Origin: Flavobacteriales bacterium
GTDB taxonomy: Bacteria > Bacteroidota > Bacteroidia > NS11-12g > UBA955
NCBI GenBank assembly: GCA_947464515.1
Contig: CANHXF010000045.1
Span: 1-9,764, forward strand
Length of the DNA stretch: 9,764 nucleotides
Reading direction: 5' to 3'
The position numbers and the translations under genes were made by a program. How positions within the stretch are numbered: the first letter of the stretch is position 1; every line of letters begins with the position of its first letter. Shown piece after piece: positions 1 through 6,498 of this stretch. Below the pieces are notes generated by a model. It was not told where the DNA came from and did not search any database. It was given only the letters and a program-made list of their open reading frames with translations.

Positions 1-187
1 AAAAGTGTTGTTTGATCGTTTGGAAGGCGATGAATTTGTTGGTAGAACCGAATACGATAGCCCGGAGGTTGACAACGAAGTTAGGGTTCCGGCAAAAGAC
101 AATTACGTGCGCATGGGTGATTTCGCCAATGTGAAAATTACCGATGCTTCTACCTACGATTTGTTTGGTGAAGTTGTAAAATCGTGA
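1..187 (+). CDS. rimO: RimO, ribosomal protein S12 methylthiotransferase (3' end only)
   Basis: This is the C-terminal 61 or so residues of a gene that starts before the window; the reading frame is open from base 2 to the TGA at 185-187. The visible part is the TRAM RNA-binding domain that closes MiaB/RimO-type radical-SAM methylthiotransferases. The stretch GRTEYDSPEVDNEV, followed by VGDF-like GDFANVKITDA, is the pattern of RimO rather than MiaB, whose tail usually has a different GRT/GRS context. RimO adds a methylthio group to a conserved aspartate of ribosomal protein S12 in the cytoplasm, using two 4Fe-4S clusters. The radical-SAM CxxxCxxC motif and the N-terminal domain lie outside the window and cannot be checked. 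The stop codon overlaps the GTG start of bshC by four bases. The family call is fairly sure; the choice of RimO over MiaB rests only on the tail. Confidence 0.85.
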   Translation, partial: KVLFDRLEGDEFVGRTEYDSPEVDNEVRVPAKDNYVRMGDFANVKITDASTYDLFGEVVKS

Positions 188-1779
188 ATGTTGTAACTCA
201 ATTATATCCAATAGATTACATCTCTGATACACTAAGGAAAAGTGCATGGGGTACACAATCATTGGGTTTGTATCCTCATGAGGGGATTCATAGTGATTGG
301 GAGGCAATTATCAGTAATGTGTCCAGTCAATTTAATTCTCATCAGCGTGAAGAATTGGTTGGAATACTGAAATCTCAGTTGGGTGAGGACGGATCTGCAT
401 CGCAAAGAGAAAATCTCGATCGGCTCAAGCAAGTAAATACCTTTTTGGTGGTTACGGGTCAACAAATTCACCTTGGATTGGGACCGATGTACGTAATTTA
501 TAAAATTGCCTCAGCCATTGTGTTGTGCAATGATCTAAATCATCGCTTTTCTGATAAACACTTTGTGCCATTGTTTTGGATGGCTACGGAGGATCATGAT
601 GTGGCGGAGATCAATCATGTGGATTTATTTGGCGATCGGTTTACCTGTGAATTTGACTGGAAAAGGGGGGTTGGCGACATTCCAACGCAAGATTTAGGCG
701 GATTATGGGATTGGATGAAGCAAAAGTTTCAAAGAGATCCTGCAGCGCTGCAGAGAATTGAGAATGTAGAATTAATGTATCAAACGGAGGGTCAGACTTT
801 GGCGAATGCCACGTCTAGTTGGGTTTCATCGTTGTTTGCAGATTTTGGTTTGTTGGTTTTGGATCCCAATGTTGGTGCGTTAAAGTGCAGAGCGACAAAA
901 ATATTTGAGGCGGATTTGTTTGATACAGCTGTTTTTGAAACTTTTGCAGAGCAATCTGCGGAACTGAAAAGTCATAAGATTACAGCGCCCGCTCATTACA
1001 GAGAGTGCAATTTATTTTGGATCGATGCGCATCGAAGAGAGCGGATCGTGAAGGATGTAGACGGGTTTGTATTGGTTGATTCAGGGGTAAAGTTAGATGA
1101 TGCAGCGATGCGCGAGATCTTGGTCAGTCAGCCAGAAAGACTATCGCCCAATGTGTTACTTAGGCCATTGTATCAACAAGCCATATTGCCATCGGTGGCA
1201 TACATTGCTGGGCCTACAGAATATTTTTATTGGTTGCAGACAACCAAAGCGTTTGCTCATTTGGGATTGCCGGCGCCAGCCTTGATTCATCGGATGGGTG
1301 GGGTTGTGGTTTCTGCGGCTCAAAACAAGAAAATCAGTCAGATTGGATTGACGCCGTCGGATTTGTTTACGGATATTTCAGATCTCAAGTCGATGTTGAT
1401 GGAAAAATTGACGGGAAATAGCGCGCTGGATGTTGTGAACGACAAGATTGAAGCGGGGATGCAAGAATATTTGCAAATCCTATATCAATGGAAGAGTGAA
1501 TTGCTGGGAGATACGAAAAAGCAGGTTGAGGCATTTTTGAAATTGCAGCGCAAAACAACTGATGAAGCCATTTCTAAATTTTTGGCATCTAAACTGTCGG
1601 ATGAAGCATGGAATTCTATCATCGGAATGCAAAATGATGTGTTCTCGCTGACGAATCCACAGGAAAGAAGGATTCACTTTTTACAGTATTTTTTAAATAA
1701 TCAAGCGGGTTGGCTGAATGATGTTTGCAAGATTCAGACCTACGAACCTGAAAGTGCTTTTTGGATTATCAATTTGTAG
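184..1779 (+). CDS. bshC: BshC, putative cysteine ligase of bacillithiol biosynthesis
   Basis: A 531-residue protein, a normal length for BshC, the enzyme that adds cysteine to GlcN-malate in the last step of making the low-molecular-weight thiol bacillithiol. Family landmarks are visible: VVTGQQ (residues 89-94) followed by GPMYVIYK, PLFWMATEDHDVAEINH (about 129-145) in the Rossmann-like core, a later AGPTEYFYWLQ segment, and a charged helical stretch near residues 385-470 that fits the coiled-coil arm of the family. The start is GTG at 184. It is forced, because an in-frame TAA sits at 178-180 and the next Met is residue 103, after the TGQQ motif. GTG overlaps the rimO TGA in a GTGA, which implies coupled translation. 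bshA and bshB are not in the window. Bacillithiol production by this organism is inferred, not shown. Confidence 0.92.
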   Translation: MNVVTQLYPIDYISDTLRKSAWGTQSLGLYPHEGIHSDWEAIISNVSSQFNSHQREELVGILKSQLGEDGSASQRENLDRLKQVNTFLVVTGQQIHLGLGPMYVIYKIASAIVLCNDLNHRFSDKHFVPLFWMATEDHDVAEINHVDLFGDRFTCEFDWKRGVGDIPTQDLGGLWDWMKQKFQRDPAALQRIENVELMYQTEGQTLANATSSWVSSLFADFGLLVLDPNVGALKCRATKIFEADLFDTAVFETFAEQSAELKSHKITAPAHYRECNLFWIDAHRRERIVKDVDGFVLVDSGVKLDDAAMREILVSQPERLSPNVLLRPLYQQAILPSVAYIAGPTEYFYWLQTTKAFAHLGLPAPALIHRMGGVVVSAAQNKKISQIGLTPSDLFTDISDLKSMLMEKLTGNSALDVVNDKIEAGMQEYLQILYQWKSELLGDTKKQVEAFLKLQRKTTDEAISKFLASKLSDEAWNSIIGMQNDVFSLTNPQERRIHFLQYFLNNQAGWLNDVCKIQTYEPESAFWIINL

Positions 1780-1780
1780 T

Positions 1781-1799
1781 TTATGGAAATTATCCATAA
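1781..1799 (+). repeat. Small inverted repeat after bshC
   Basis: One base after the bshC stop there is a perfect 7-base inverted repeat, TTATGGA (1781-1787) and TCCATAA (1793-1799), with a 5-base loop AATTA. Its position suits a weak 3'-end hairpin for the rimO-bshC transcript. It has no following T-run and only two or three G-C pairs per arm, so it is not a standard intrinsic terminator and may be chance in an AT-rich gap. Confidence 0.35.
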
Positions 1800-1810
1800 T
1801 GCAGAATTGA

Positions 1811-1842
1811 CTTGATTCACTTGTCTTCTTTTCTTATGTTCT
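1811..1842 (+). promoter_or_regulatory. Possible Bacteroidota-type promoter for sulP-can
   Basis: CTTG at 1811-1814 is followed after 20 bases by TATGTTCT at 1835-1842. This fits the Bacteroidota sigma-ABfr pattern, TTTG about 19-21 bases before TAnnTTTG, imperfectly: the -33 box matches three of four and the -7 box matches TAnnTT but not the final TG. It lies in the only gap (1780-1852) between bshC and sulP. If used, transcription would start close to 1846, leaving a leader of only about 7 bases before the GTG start at 1853. Confidence 0.35.
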
Positions 1843-1852
1843 CTAAGCTGAC

Positions 1853-3472
1853 GTGACTATATTTGAGTCGTTGAAAAATTTACAAAAAGATATTCCAGCT
1901 TCGATTGCCTTGTTCTTGGTGGCATTGCCTTTGTGTATTGGGATTGCGCATGCATGCGGACTACCTGTAATTCAGGGTTTGGTTGCCGGAATGGTAGGTG
2001 GCGTTGTAATTGGGTTAGCGAGTGGTTCAAAGGTATCTGTAAGTGGCCCAGCAGCGGGTTTGGTAGTAATAGTTGAATCGGCCTTACACGATATATCACA
2101 AAATTCTTTAGCCAATCACAACTCAGTTCCCTTGTTAGAGATATTTGCTATGGTTGTTGTATTGGCTGGTGTATTTCAACTTTTACTAGGGTCGGTAAAG
2201 TTGGGCAAACTCGCCGACTATATACCGGTTTCTGTCATTAAGGGAATGCTTGCTGCGATAGGCTTATTATTGATCCTAAAGCAGGTGCCCCATTTGGTTG
2301 GATGGGACGTAGATGATTTTGGTGATGAAGAATTTTTTCAGTTAGATGGGCAGACGACATTCTCTGAAATTAGTGTCGCTATTGAACACCTTACGCCATT
2401 GGCGCTATTTATTGGTTTTTGTGGGTTAGCAATTCAGTTTATATGGGATCATCCGAGGTTGAAAAAGATTGCCTGGACCCGCATTTTTCCTTCATCATTG
2501 CTCGTTGTTTTGATTGGCGTGGGTCTGAATCAACTAAGCCTTACATATTTCCCAGAGCAAGCGATAGCGACATCACATTTAGTTCAACTGCCAAAAAGTA
2601 TTGCTTCAACCAAGTTTGACTTTGGTATTGGCATTTCAAGTTTTGGACTTCTGGGTAATGTTTTGATATGGATTTTGGCCATTAAGATTGCTGTTGTTGC
2701 TTCTATTGAATCGTTGCTAAGTATTGAGGCCTCCGACAAAATTGACCCATTAAAACGCGTTTCACCCCCCAATAGAGAATTGTTAGCCCAAGGTTTGGGG
2801 AATGTAGTGAGTGGGATTTTGGGTGGAATGCCACTTACGGCTGTGGTGGTTCGCAGTTCTGCCAACATAAATGCGGGTAATGCAACGCAGTGGAGTGCTG
2901 TTTTTCATGGTATCTGGTTGGCATTGGCTGTTTTGTTTATTCCGAGTGTGATTTCCTTAATTCCCAATGCGGCGTTGGCGGCGATTTTGATCTTTATGGG
3001 TTATAAATTGGCGAAACCTTCCTTGTTTTCTGATGAATGGAAAAAAGGACGCATGTCGTTCGTGCCTTTCATTGTTAGTGTAATTGCCATTTTATTCTCG
3101 GACTTACTCATTGGTATCGTCCTAGGAATGGTGGTTGCTTTTTATTACATCATTAAGTCGAATTTTCATCGCTCGGTAACCTTGGTGAAAATTGATTCCA
3201 ATTATTTGGTGAGGTTTCAGCAGCAGTCGAGTTTTATGAATAAATCACTCTTGAAATCAGTATTGCAGGGGATTCCCCAAAATGCCGATGTGATTTTGGA
3301 TTTTACCCACTGTAATTTTATAGATCAAGATATTTTGGATGTTGTAGAAGACTATCAGATTAGAGCGAAATCCAAAGAGATTCAAATTGAATATTCCTTT
3401 GCAAATGCCGAGCAAAAGCGAAAGTTATTAGGTTCTATGGAATCAAAGTTATTTAATACAATAAAGCCGTAA
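1853..3472 (+). CDS. SulP-family anion transporter, likely bicarbonate or sulfate
   Basis: A 539-residue inner-membrane protein of the SulP/SLC26 family. The N-terminal PASIALFLVALPLCIGIA helix begins near residue 15, the conserved SVSGPAAGL turn is at 62-70, and a long conserved block containing ESLLSIEASDKID, GLGNVVSGILGGMP and RSSANINAG spans about 286-342. Around ten or more hydrophobic segments reach to residue 434. The remaining 100 or so residues form a short STAS-like domain (VILDFTHCNFID at 480-491). The start is GTG at 1853. An in-frame TAA at 1844-1846 blocks any longer start, and the first helix begins soon after. SulP members carry sulfate, bicarbonate or other anions, and the sequence alone does not settle the substrate. 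The carbonic anhydrase gene 19 bases downstream favours bicarbonate, by inference from context. Family confidence is high; substrate confidence is moderate to low. Confidence 0.93.
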   Translation: MTIFESLKNLQKDIPASIALFLVALPLCIGIAHACGLPVIQGLVAGMVGGVVIGLASGSKVSVSGPAAGLVVIVESALHDISQNSLANHNSVPLLEIFAMVVVLAGVFQLLLGSVKLGKLADYIPVSVIKGMLAAIGLLLILKQVPHLVGWDVDDFGDEEFFQLDGQTTFSEISVAIEHLTPLALFIGFCGLAIQFIWDHPRLKKIAWTRIFPSSLLVVLIGVGLNQLSLTYFPEQAIATSHLVQLPKSIASTKFDFGIGISSFGLLGNVLIWILAIKIAVVASIESLLSIEASDKIDPLKRVSPPNRELLAQGLGNVVSGILGGMPLTAVVVRSSANINAGNATQWSAVFHGIWLALAVLFIPSVISLIPNAALAAILIFMGYKLAKPSLFSDEWKKGRMSFVPFIVSVIAILFSDLLIGIVLGMVVAFYYIIKSNFHRSVTLVKIDSNYLVRFQQQSSFMNKSLLKSVLQGIPQNADVILDFTHCNFIDQDILDVVEDYQIRAKSKEIQIEYSFANAEQKRKLLGSMESKLFNTIKP

Positions 3473-3491
3473 AAAATTAATAATCAATTTA

Positions 3492-4124
3492 ATGGAAGAT
3501 CAAATCAAGCTGTTTTTGAGCAATAGGGCATGGGCCGCAGAGAAGTTGTCGGAAGACGCTAATTATTTTGAAAACCTCGCCAAGGATCAAAGACCAGAAT
3601 ATCTTTGGATCGGTTGCTCCGATTCACGCGTACCAGCCAATGAAATCATCGGTGCGGAGCCTGGTGAATTGTTTGTGCATCGAAACGTTGCCAACATGGT
3701 AGTACATACGGATTTGAATCTGTTGAGCGTTTTGCAATACGCAGTGGAATTTTTGGAGGTCAAACACATTATCGTTTGCGGTCATACCGGTTGTGGTGGA
3801 GTAAAAGCATCGCTTACCAACACGGATTACGGTCTGCTAAACAAGTGGTTACGGAATTTGAAAGATGTTTATCGCCTTCATAAGGATGAGGTAGAGGCAG
3901 AAACGAATATCGACGATAAAGTCAATAAATTGGTTGAGATGAATCTCATCGAGCAGGTTGGGAATGTTGTAAAAACGAGTATCGTACAAAAAGCATGGAA
4001 GCAACACAAAAGACCCCATGTTCACGGTTGGGTTTATGAAATGGAAACGGGATTGCTGAGAACGGTAATTGATGTGGAACCAGGCGCCGCCATTGATCCA
4101 ATGTATGAATTCCGCGAGGGATAG
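3492..4124 (+). CDS. can: Beta-class carbonic anhydrase
   Basis: A 210-residue cytoplasmic enzyme interconverting CO2 and bicarbonate. The zinc site of the beta class is intact: Cys42, Asp44 and Arg46 in GCSDSRVP, and His98 and Cys101 in CGHTGCGGV. These positions match those of the E. coli Can enzyme. The HRNVAN segment (63-68) after GELFV is also standard, and the length is near that of E. coli Can at 220. The ATG at 3492 gives an N-terminus of usual size. There is no signal peptide. The gene follows the SulP transporter by 19 bases and is probably cotranscribed with it, so imported bicarbonate and CO2 would be kept in balance for carboxylating enzymes or pH control. Its TAG is separated by one base from the stop of the opposing terC-like gene. 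The symbol follows the E. coli homologue. Confidence 0.95.
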   Translation: MEDQIKLFLSNRAWAAEKLSEDANYFENLAKDQRPEYLWIGCSDSRVPANEIIGAEPGELFVHRNVANMVVHTDLNLLSVLQYAVEFLEVKHIIVCGHTGCGGVKASLTNTDYGLLNKWLRNLKDVYRLHKDEVEAETNIDDKVNKLVEMNLIEQVGNVVKTSIVQKAWKQHKRPHVHGWVYEMETGLLRTVIDVEPGAAIDPMYEFREG

Positions 4125-4125
4125 A

Positions 4126-4824
4126 TTATTTGTGCTTATCTAATCTCAAATTGATCAATTCGATGGTAAATGAAAATGCCATCGCAAAGTAGATATATCC
4201 TTTGTTGATGTGTTGTCCGAATCCTTCACCCAATAAACTTACGCCAATTAGTACCAGGAACGATAAAGCCAATATTTTGATACTGGGATTGTGATTTACG
4301 AAGTTTGCGATCGGTTCGCTGGCCCATAACATCACCAACATTGAGATGATTACGGCGACAATCATCACCCAAACCTCGTTGGCCATACCTACTGCAGTAA
4401 TTACCGAGTCTAAGCTGAATACCACATTGATCAAGACCATCTGGAACAATATCGCAGTCCATCCTTTGGCATCTGTTCTCTCCTTAATCTCTTCCTCTAA
4501 TCCTTTCATTTTTAGGTGGATTTCATGCACACTTTGGTATAAAAGGAACAATCCCCCCAATATTAAAAGGATGTCTTTGCCCGAAATAGGGTGATCGATG
4601 ACTGTAAACAAAGGATGCTCTTGTTTTTGAATCCAGTTAATGCCGAGCAACATGATGATTCTCACAACCATTCCCAATATAAGACCATACTGACGTGCCT
4701 GCTTATGTTTACCGCCGGGTGCTTTGTTGGCCAAAATGCTAATAAAAATGATATTATCGATGCCCAGAACAATTTCTAAAAGGGTAAGGGCTACCAAACT
4801 GATGAGGATTTCTTGACTAAACAT
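4126..4824 (-). CDS. TerC-family integral membrane protein
   Basis: A 232-residue protein of the TerC family (the group of YkoY, YceF, Alx and tellurite-resistance TerC). About seven hydrophobic helices are visible. Family signatures are LLEIVLGIDNIIFISI at about 15-30, with acidic residues Glu17 and Asp23 inside the membrane, and the related FSLDSVITAVG at 137-147, with Asp139. These two halves repeat each other, as usual in the family. Several TerC proteins export manganese or help load metal onto secreted enzymes; the older link to tellurite resistance is not evidence for that function here. The charged loop near 103-120 is cytoplasmic in related proteins. The ATG at 4822-4824 lies 14 bases after the miaA stop, so it is probably the last gene of that unit. 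No other ter genes are present. Confidence 0.92.
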   Translation of the reverse strand: MFSQEILISLVALTLLEIVLGIDNIIFISILANKAPGGKHKQARQYGLILGMVVRIIMLLGINWIQKQEHPLFTVIDHPISGKDILLILGGLFLLYQSVHEIHLKMKGLEEEIKERTDAKGWTAILFQMVLINVVFSLDSVITAVGMANEVWVMIVAVIISMLVMLWASEPIANFVNHNPSIKILALSFLVLIGVSLLGEGFGQHINKGYIYFAMAFSFTIELINLRLDKHK

Positions 4825-4838
4825 AAAGGTTGTTAAAA

Positions 4839-5744
4839 TTAGAGTTCAAAATTACGAAGATATTTCGGCCATTCGGTAGCGGCGATCCATCTTGTTGGAA
4901 ATCGATTGGTGAAATAGGTGATCTGTCGTTTCGCATAGTTACGAGTATGCTGTTTTATTGAGTCGATAGCCTCCGCTGTGGTCACTTCTCCTGCAAAATG
5001 TCTAAACAATTCACTGTATCCAACAGTCTGCAAAGATTTGAGTGATTGGTGAGGTAGCAGCGATTCTACTTCAGCTATCAATCCATCGGCAATCATCTTG
5101 TCTACGCGCTGGTTGATTCTTTGATACAACTTCTCACGTTCATATTCGATGCCCAAATAAATAACACGAGCCTCGGGGAATCTCGGATTGGGCTTTTGTG
5201 AGTATATCTCCGACAATGTTTTCTGTGTCTGAATGCATAATTCAATTGCACGCATCACCCGTTGGGGATTGTCAAGCGCTACCAAAGTACCCGCATTTGG
5301 ATCCAACTGAAGTAAAACGTGTACCAGTCTTTCTAAGCCATGTGCCACAAATTCATCCAGAATCTCAGAACGCAAATCAGGGTCGATTTCTGGCATATCA
5401 TCCAAACCATTGATGAGCGCCTCAATATATAAGCCAGTGCCACCGCAAAGTATTGCCGATCCGTTCGCCGAAAGCAGATTTTTGATGGTTGATTCGAAAT
5501 GTTCCGCATGCATGCCTGCATTGTAGTGCTCATGGATGCCAACGGTAGAGACGCCGTGATGTGTTACTTTCAATAATTCTTCCGCACTGGGCTTGGCTAC
5601 GCCAATACGAAGTTCCTTATATACCTGTCGACTATCGACGTTAATGATTTCGGTATTGAGCTTCAATGCCAATTCAATGGCAGCAGCAGTTTTGCCAGAA
5701 GCGGTGGGGCCTCCCACTACGATAAGGGTGGGTTTGTTTGTCAA
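4839..5744 (-). CDS. miaA: MiaA, tRNA dimethylallyltransferase
   Basis: A 301-residue enzyme, normal for MiaA, which transfers a dimethylallyl group to the N6 of adenosine 37 in tRNAs reading codons that begin with U. The P-loop GPTASGKT is at residues 12-19. It is followed by DSRQVYKELRIGVAKPS (37-53), with the catalytic-type aspartate and the DSRQVY block, then GGTGLYI (101-107), NPQRVMRAIE, and a C-terminal VGYSELF plus RNYAKRQITYF segment that binds tRNA. The start is TTG at 5744. An in-frame TAA (the stop of the upstream gene, 5751-5753) lies only two codons before it, and no ATG precedes the P-loop, so TTG, or less likely ATC at 5750, must be used. It lies between the pRiA4b-like gene (6-base gap) and the TerC gene (14-base gap). 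Confidence 0.95.
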   Translation of the reverse strand: MTNKPTLIVVGGPTASGKTAAAIELALKLNTEIINVDSRQVYKELRIGVAKPSAEELLKVTHHGVSTVGIHEHYNAGMHAEHFESTIKNLLSANGSAILCGGTGLYIEALINGLDDMPEIDPDLRSEILDEFVAHGLERLVHVLLQLDPNAGTLVALDNPQRVMRAIELCIQTQKTLSEIYSQKPNPRFPEARVIYLGIEYEREKLYQRINQRVDKMIADGLIAEVESLLPHQSLKSLQTVGYSELFRHFAGEVTTAEAIDSIKQHTRNYAKRQITYFTNRFPTRWIAATEWPKYLRNFEL

Positions 5745-5750
5745 TTTGAT

Positions 5751-6413
5751 TTATTTTAAATCATCTGCATCGATGCCATTGCTGAGACCGCTGAATCCGA
5801 ATTCATCATGATCCTCATCATCTCCATCCTCGTCATCGTCTAAATCAACATCCAAGTCGTCATCGTCATCATCCGCAGCGAGCAATTCCTCTTCGTGTTC
5901 AACCAATAAACTCTTCACTCCTTTGGCGGCCAATATTTTCTCTGCCAACGCATCAAATTCATTGTCGTCTAGCATCTTGAACTTGCTATCGTTGTGTTGC
6001 CTTGGTGGTTTTCCTTCGGTACGATAAACCCTCGGATAGTCATGCTTGTCGCTGCTGGCTTCGATGCTAATTAACTCGCACATCAAAGTCCATTGGACAT
6101 TATAATCGAAGATGTAAATAAAATGCTGGTGGGGGTCGTTGACGCATGTCCGTATTTTGACATCAGCCATCAACGGTGCATCTAGATTGCCGGTGAGGTC
6201 GCCTTCGGCATGCGCTGGCTTCTCTTTTTTGATTTCAGAAATTTTGCGCCAACGATCATCGCTTACAAAAAAACTGGCGGACTCCTTGTTATCGAAGCCA
6301 ATCGCTTCTTGAATGATGTTGTGAAAGTCCATGAAAGTATGCGAGGGCCTAATTTCAATCCATCGAACAATATCGTCCATGTCGTCGAACCAAACTTTAA
6401 AACGGTAAACCAT
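5751..6413 (-). CDS. pRiA4b ORF-3-like (IS1096 'TnpR' family) protein with acidic tail
   Basis: A 220-residue protein whose N-terminal 130 or so residues resemble the plasmid pRiA4b ORF-3 / 'IS1096 passenger TnpR' family: VYRFKVWFDD at the start, then IEIRPSHTFMDFHNIIQEAIGFD (about 19-41), and FIYIFDYNVQWTLMCELI (about 98-115), the typical Y-x-FDYGDxW-like strand. The family name is historical; there is no recombinase motif and no mobile element nearby. The function is unknown. Residues 172-205 are almost all Asp and Glu. The frame stays open upstream to 6563, but I start at the ATG at 6411-6413: it gives the family N-terminus, and the longer version would run into the opposing receptor gene. 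A TATTTTTG element lies 8 bases upstream. The gene appears to head the unit with miaA and the TerC gene. Confidence 0.85.
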   Translation of the reverse strand: MVYRFKVWFDDMDDIVRWIEIRPSHTFMDFHNIIQEAIGFDNKESASFFVSDDRWRKISEIKKEKPAHAEGDLTGNLDAPLMADVKIRTCVNDPHQHFIYIFDYNVQWTLMCELISIEASSDKHDYPRVYRTEGKPPRQHNDSKFKMLDDNEFDALAEKILAAKGVKSLLVEHEEELLAADDDDDDLDVDLDDDEDGDDEDHDEFGFSGLSNGIDADDLK

Positions 6414-6421
6414 GTAGAATG

Positions 6422-6429
6422 CAAAAATA
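6422..6429 (-). promoter_or_regulatory. Candidate -7 element for the minus-strand unit
   Basis: On the minus strand this reads TATTTTTG, a full match to the Bacteroidota -7 consensus TAnnTTTG, ending 8 bases before the ATG at 6413. I find no good TTTG -33 box at the expected 19-21 bases upstream; that stretch is a T-run and TCATC. If active, transcription would start near 6418 with a leader of about 5 bases. Confidence 0.4.
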
Positions 6430-6460
6430 GTTCTCAATGTTTGCTTATCGATGAAAAAAA

Positions 6461-6490
6461 TGTGACTTAATAATTTTCGGTGTATTTTTG
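6461..6490 (+). promoter_or_regulatory. Candidate promoter for the TonB-dependent receptor gene
   Basis: TATTTTTG at 6483-6490 matches TAnnTTTG perfectly and is preceded at 18 bases by TGTG (6461-6464), a three-of-four match to the -33 TTTG with slightly short spacing. It ends 8 bases before the ATG at 6499, so the leader would be only about 5 bases if it is the promoter. A second, weaker box, TAATTTTC at 6471-6478, has no suitable -33 partner. Confidence 0.4.
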
Positions 6491-6498
6491 AAGGATTC

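Noticed and set aside
1781..1799. A standard intrinsic terminator after bshC
   Set aside because: The 7-base stem is AT-rich and no T-run follows it, so it is recorded only as an inverted repeat.
2584..2868. A 94-codon open frame on the minus strand inside sulP
   Set aside because: It is antisense to the most conserved part of the transporter and has no recognisable domain or start context.
4126..4824. A tellurite-resistance locus
   Set aside because: Only a lone TerC-family protein is present, without terZABDE neighbours. Many such proteins handle manganese or other metals.
5751..6413. A mobile element, suggested by the IS1096 'TnpR' family label
   Set aside because: No transposase or resolvase motif, terminal inverted repeats or target duplication is seen. 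The gene is embedded in a housekeeping unit.
6210..6470. An 86-codon plus-strand open frame opposite the pRiA4b-like gene
   Set aside because: It lies antisense to a supported gene, its product has no recognisable features, and it ends inside the divergent promoter region.
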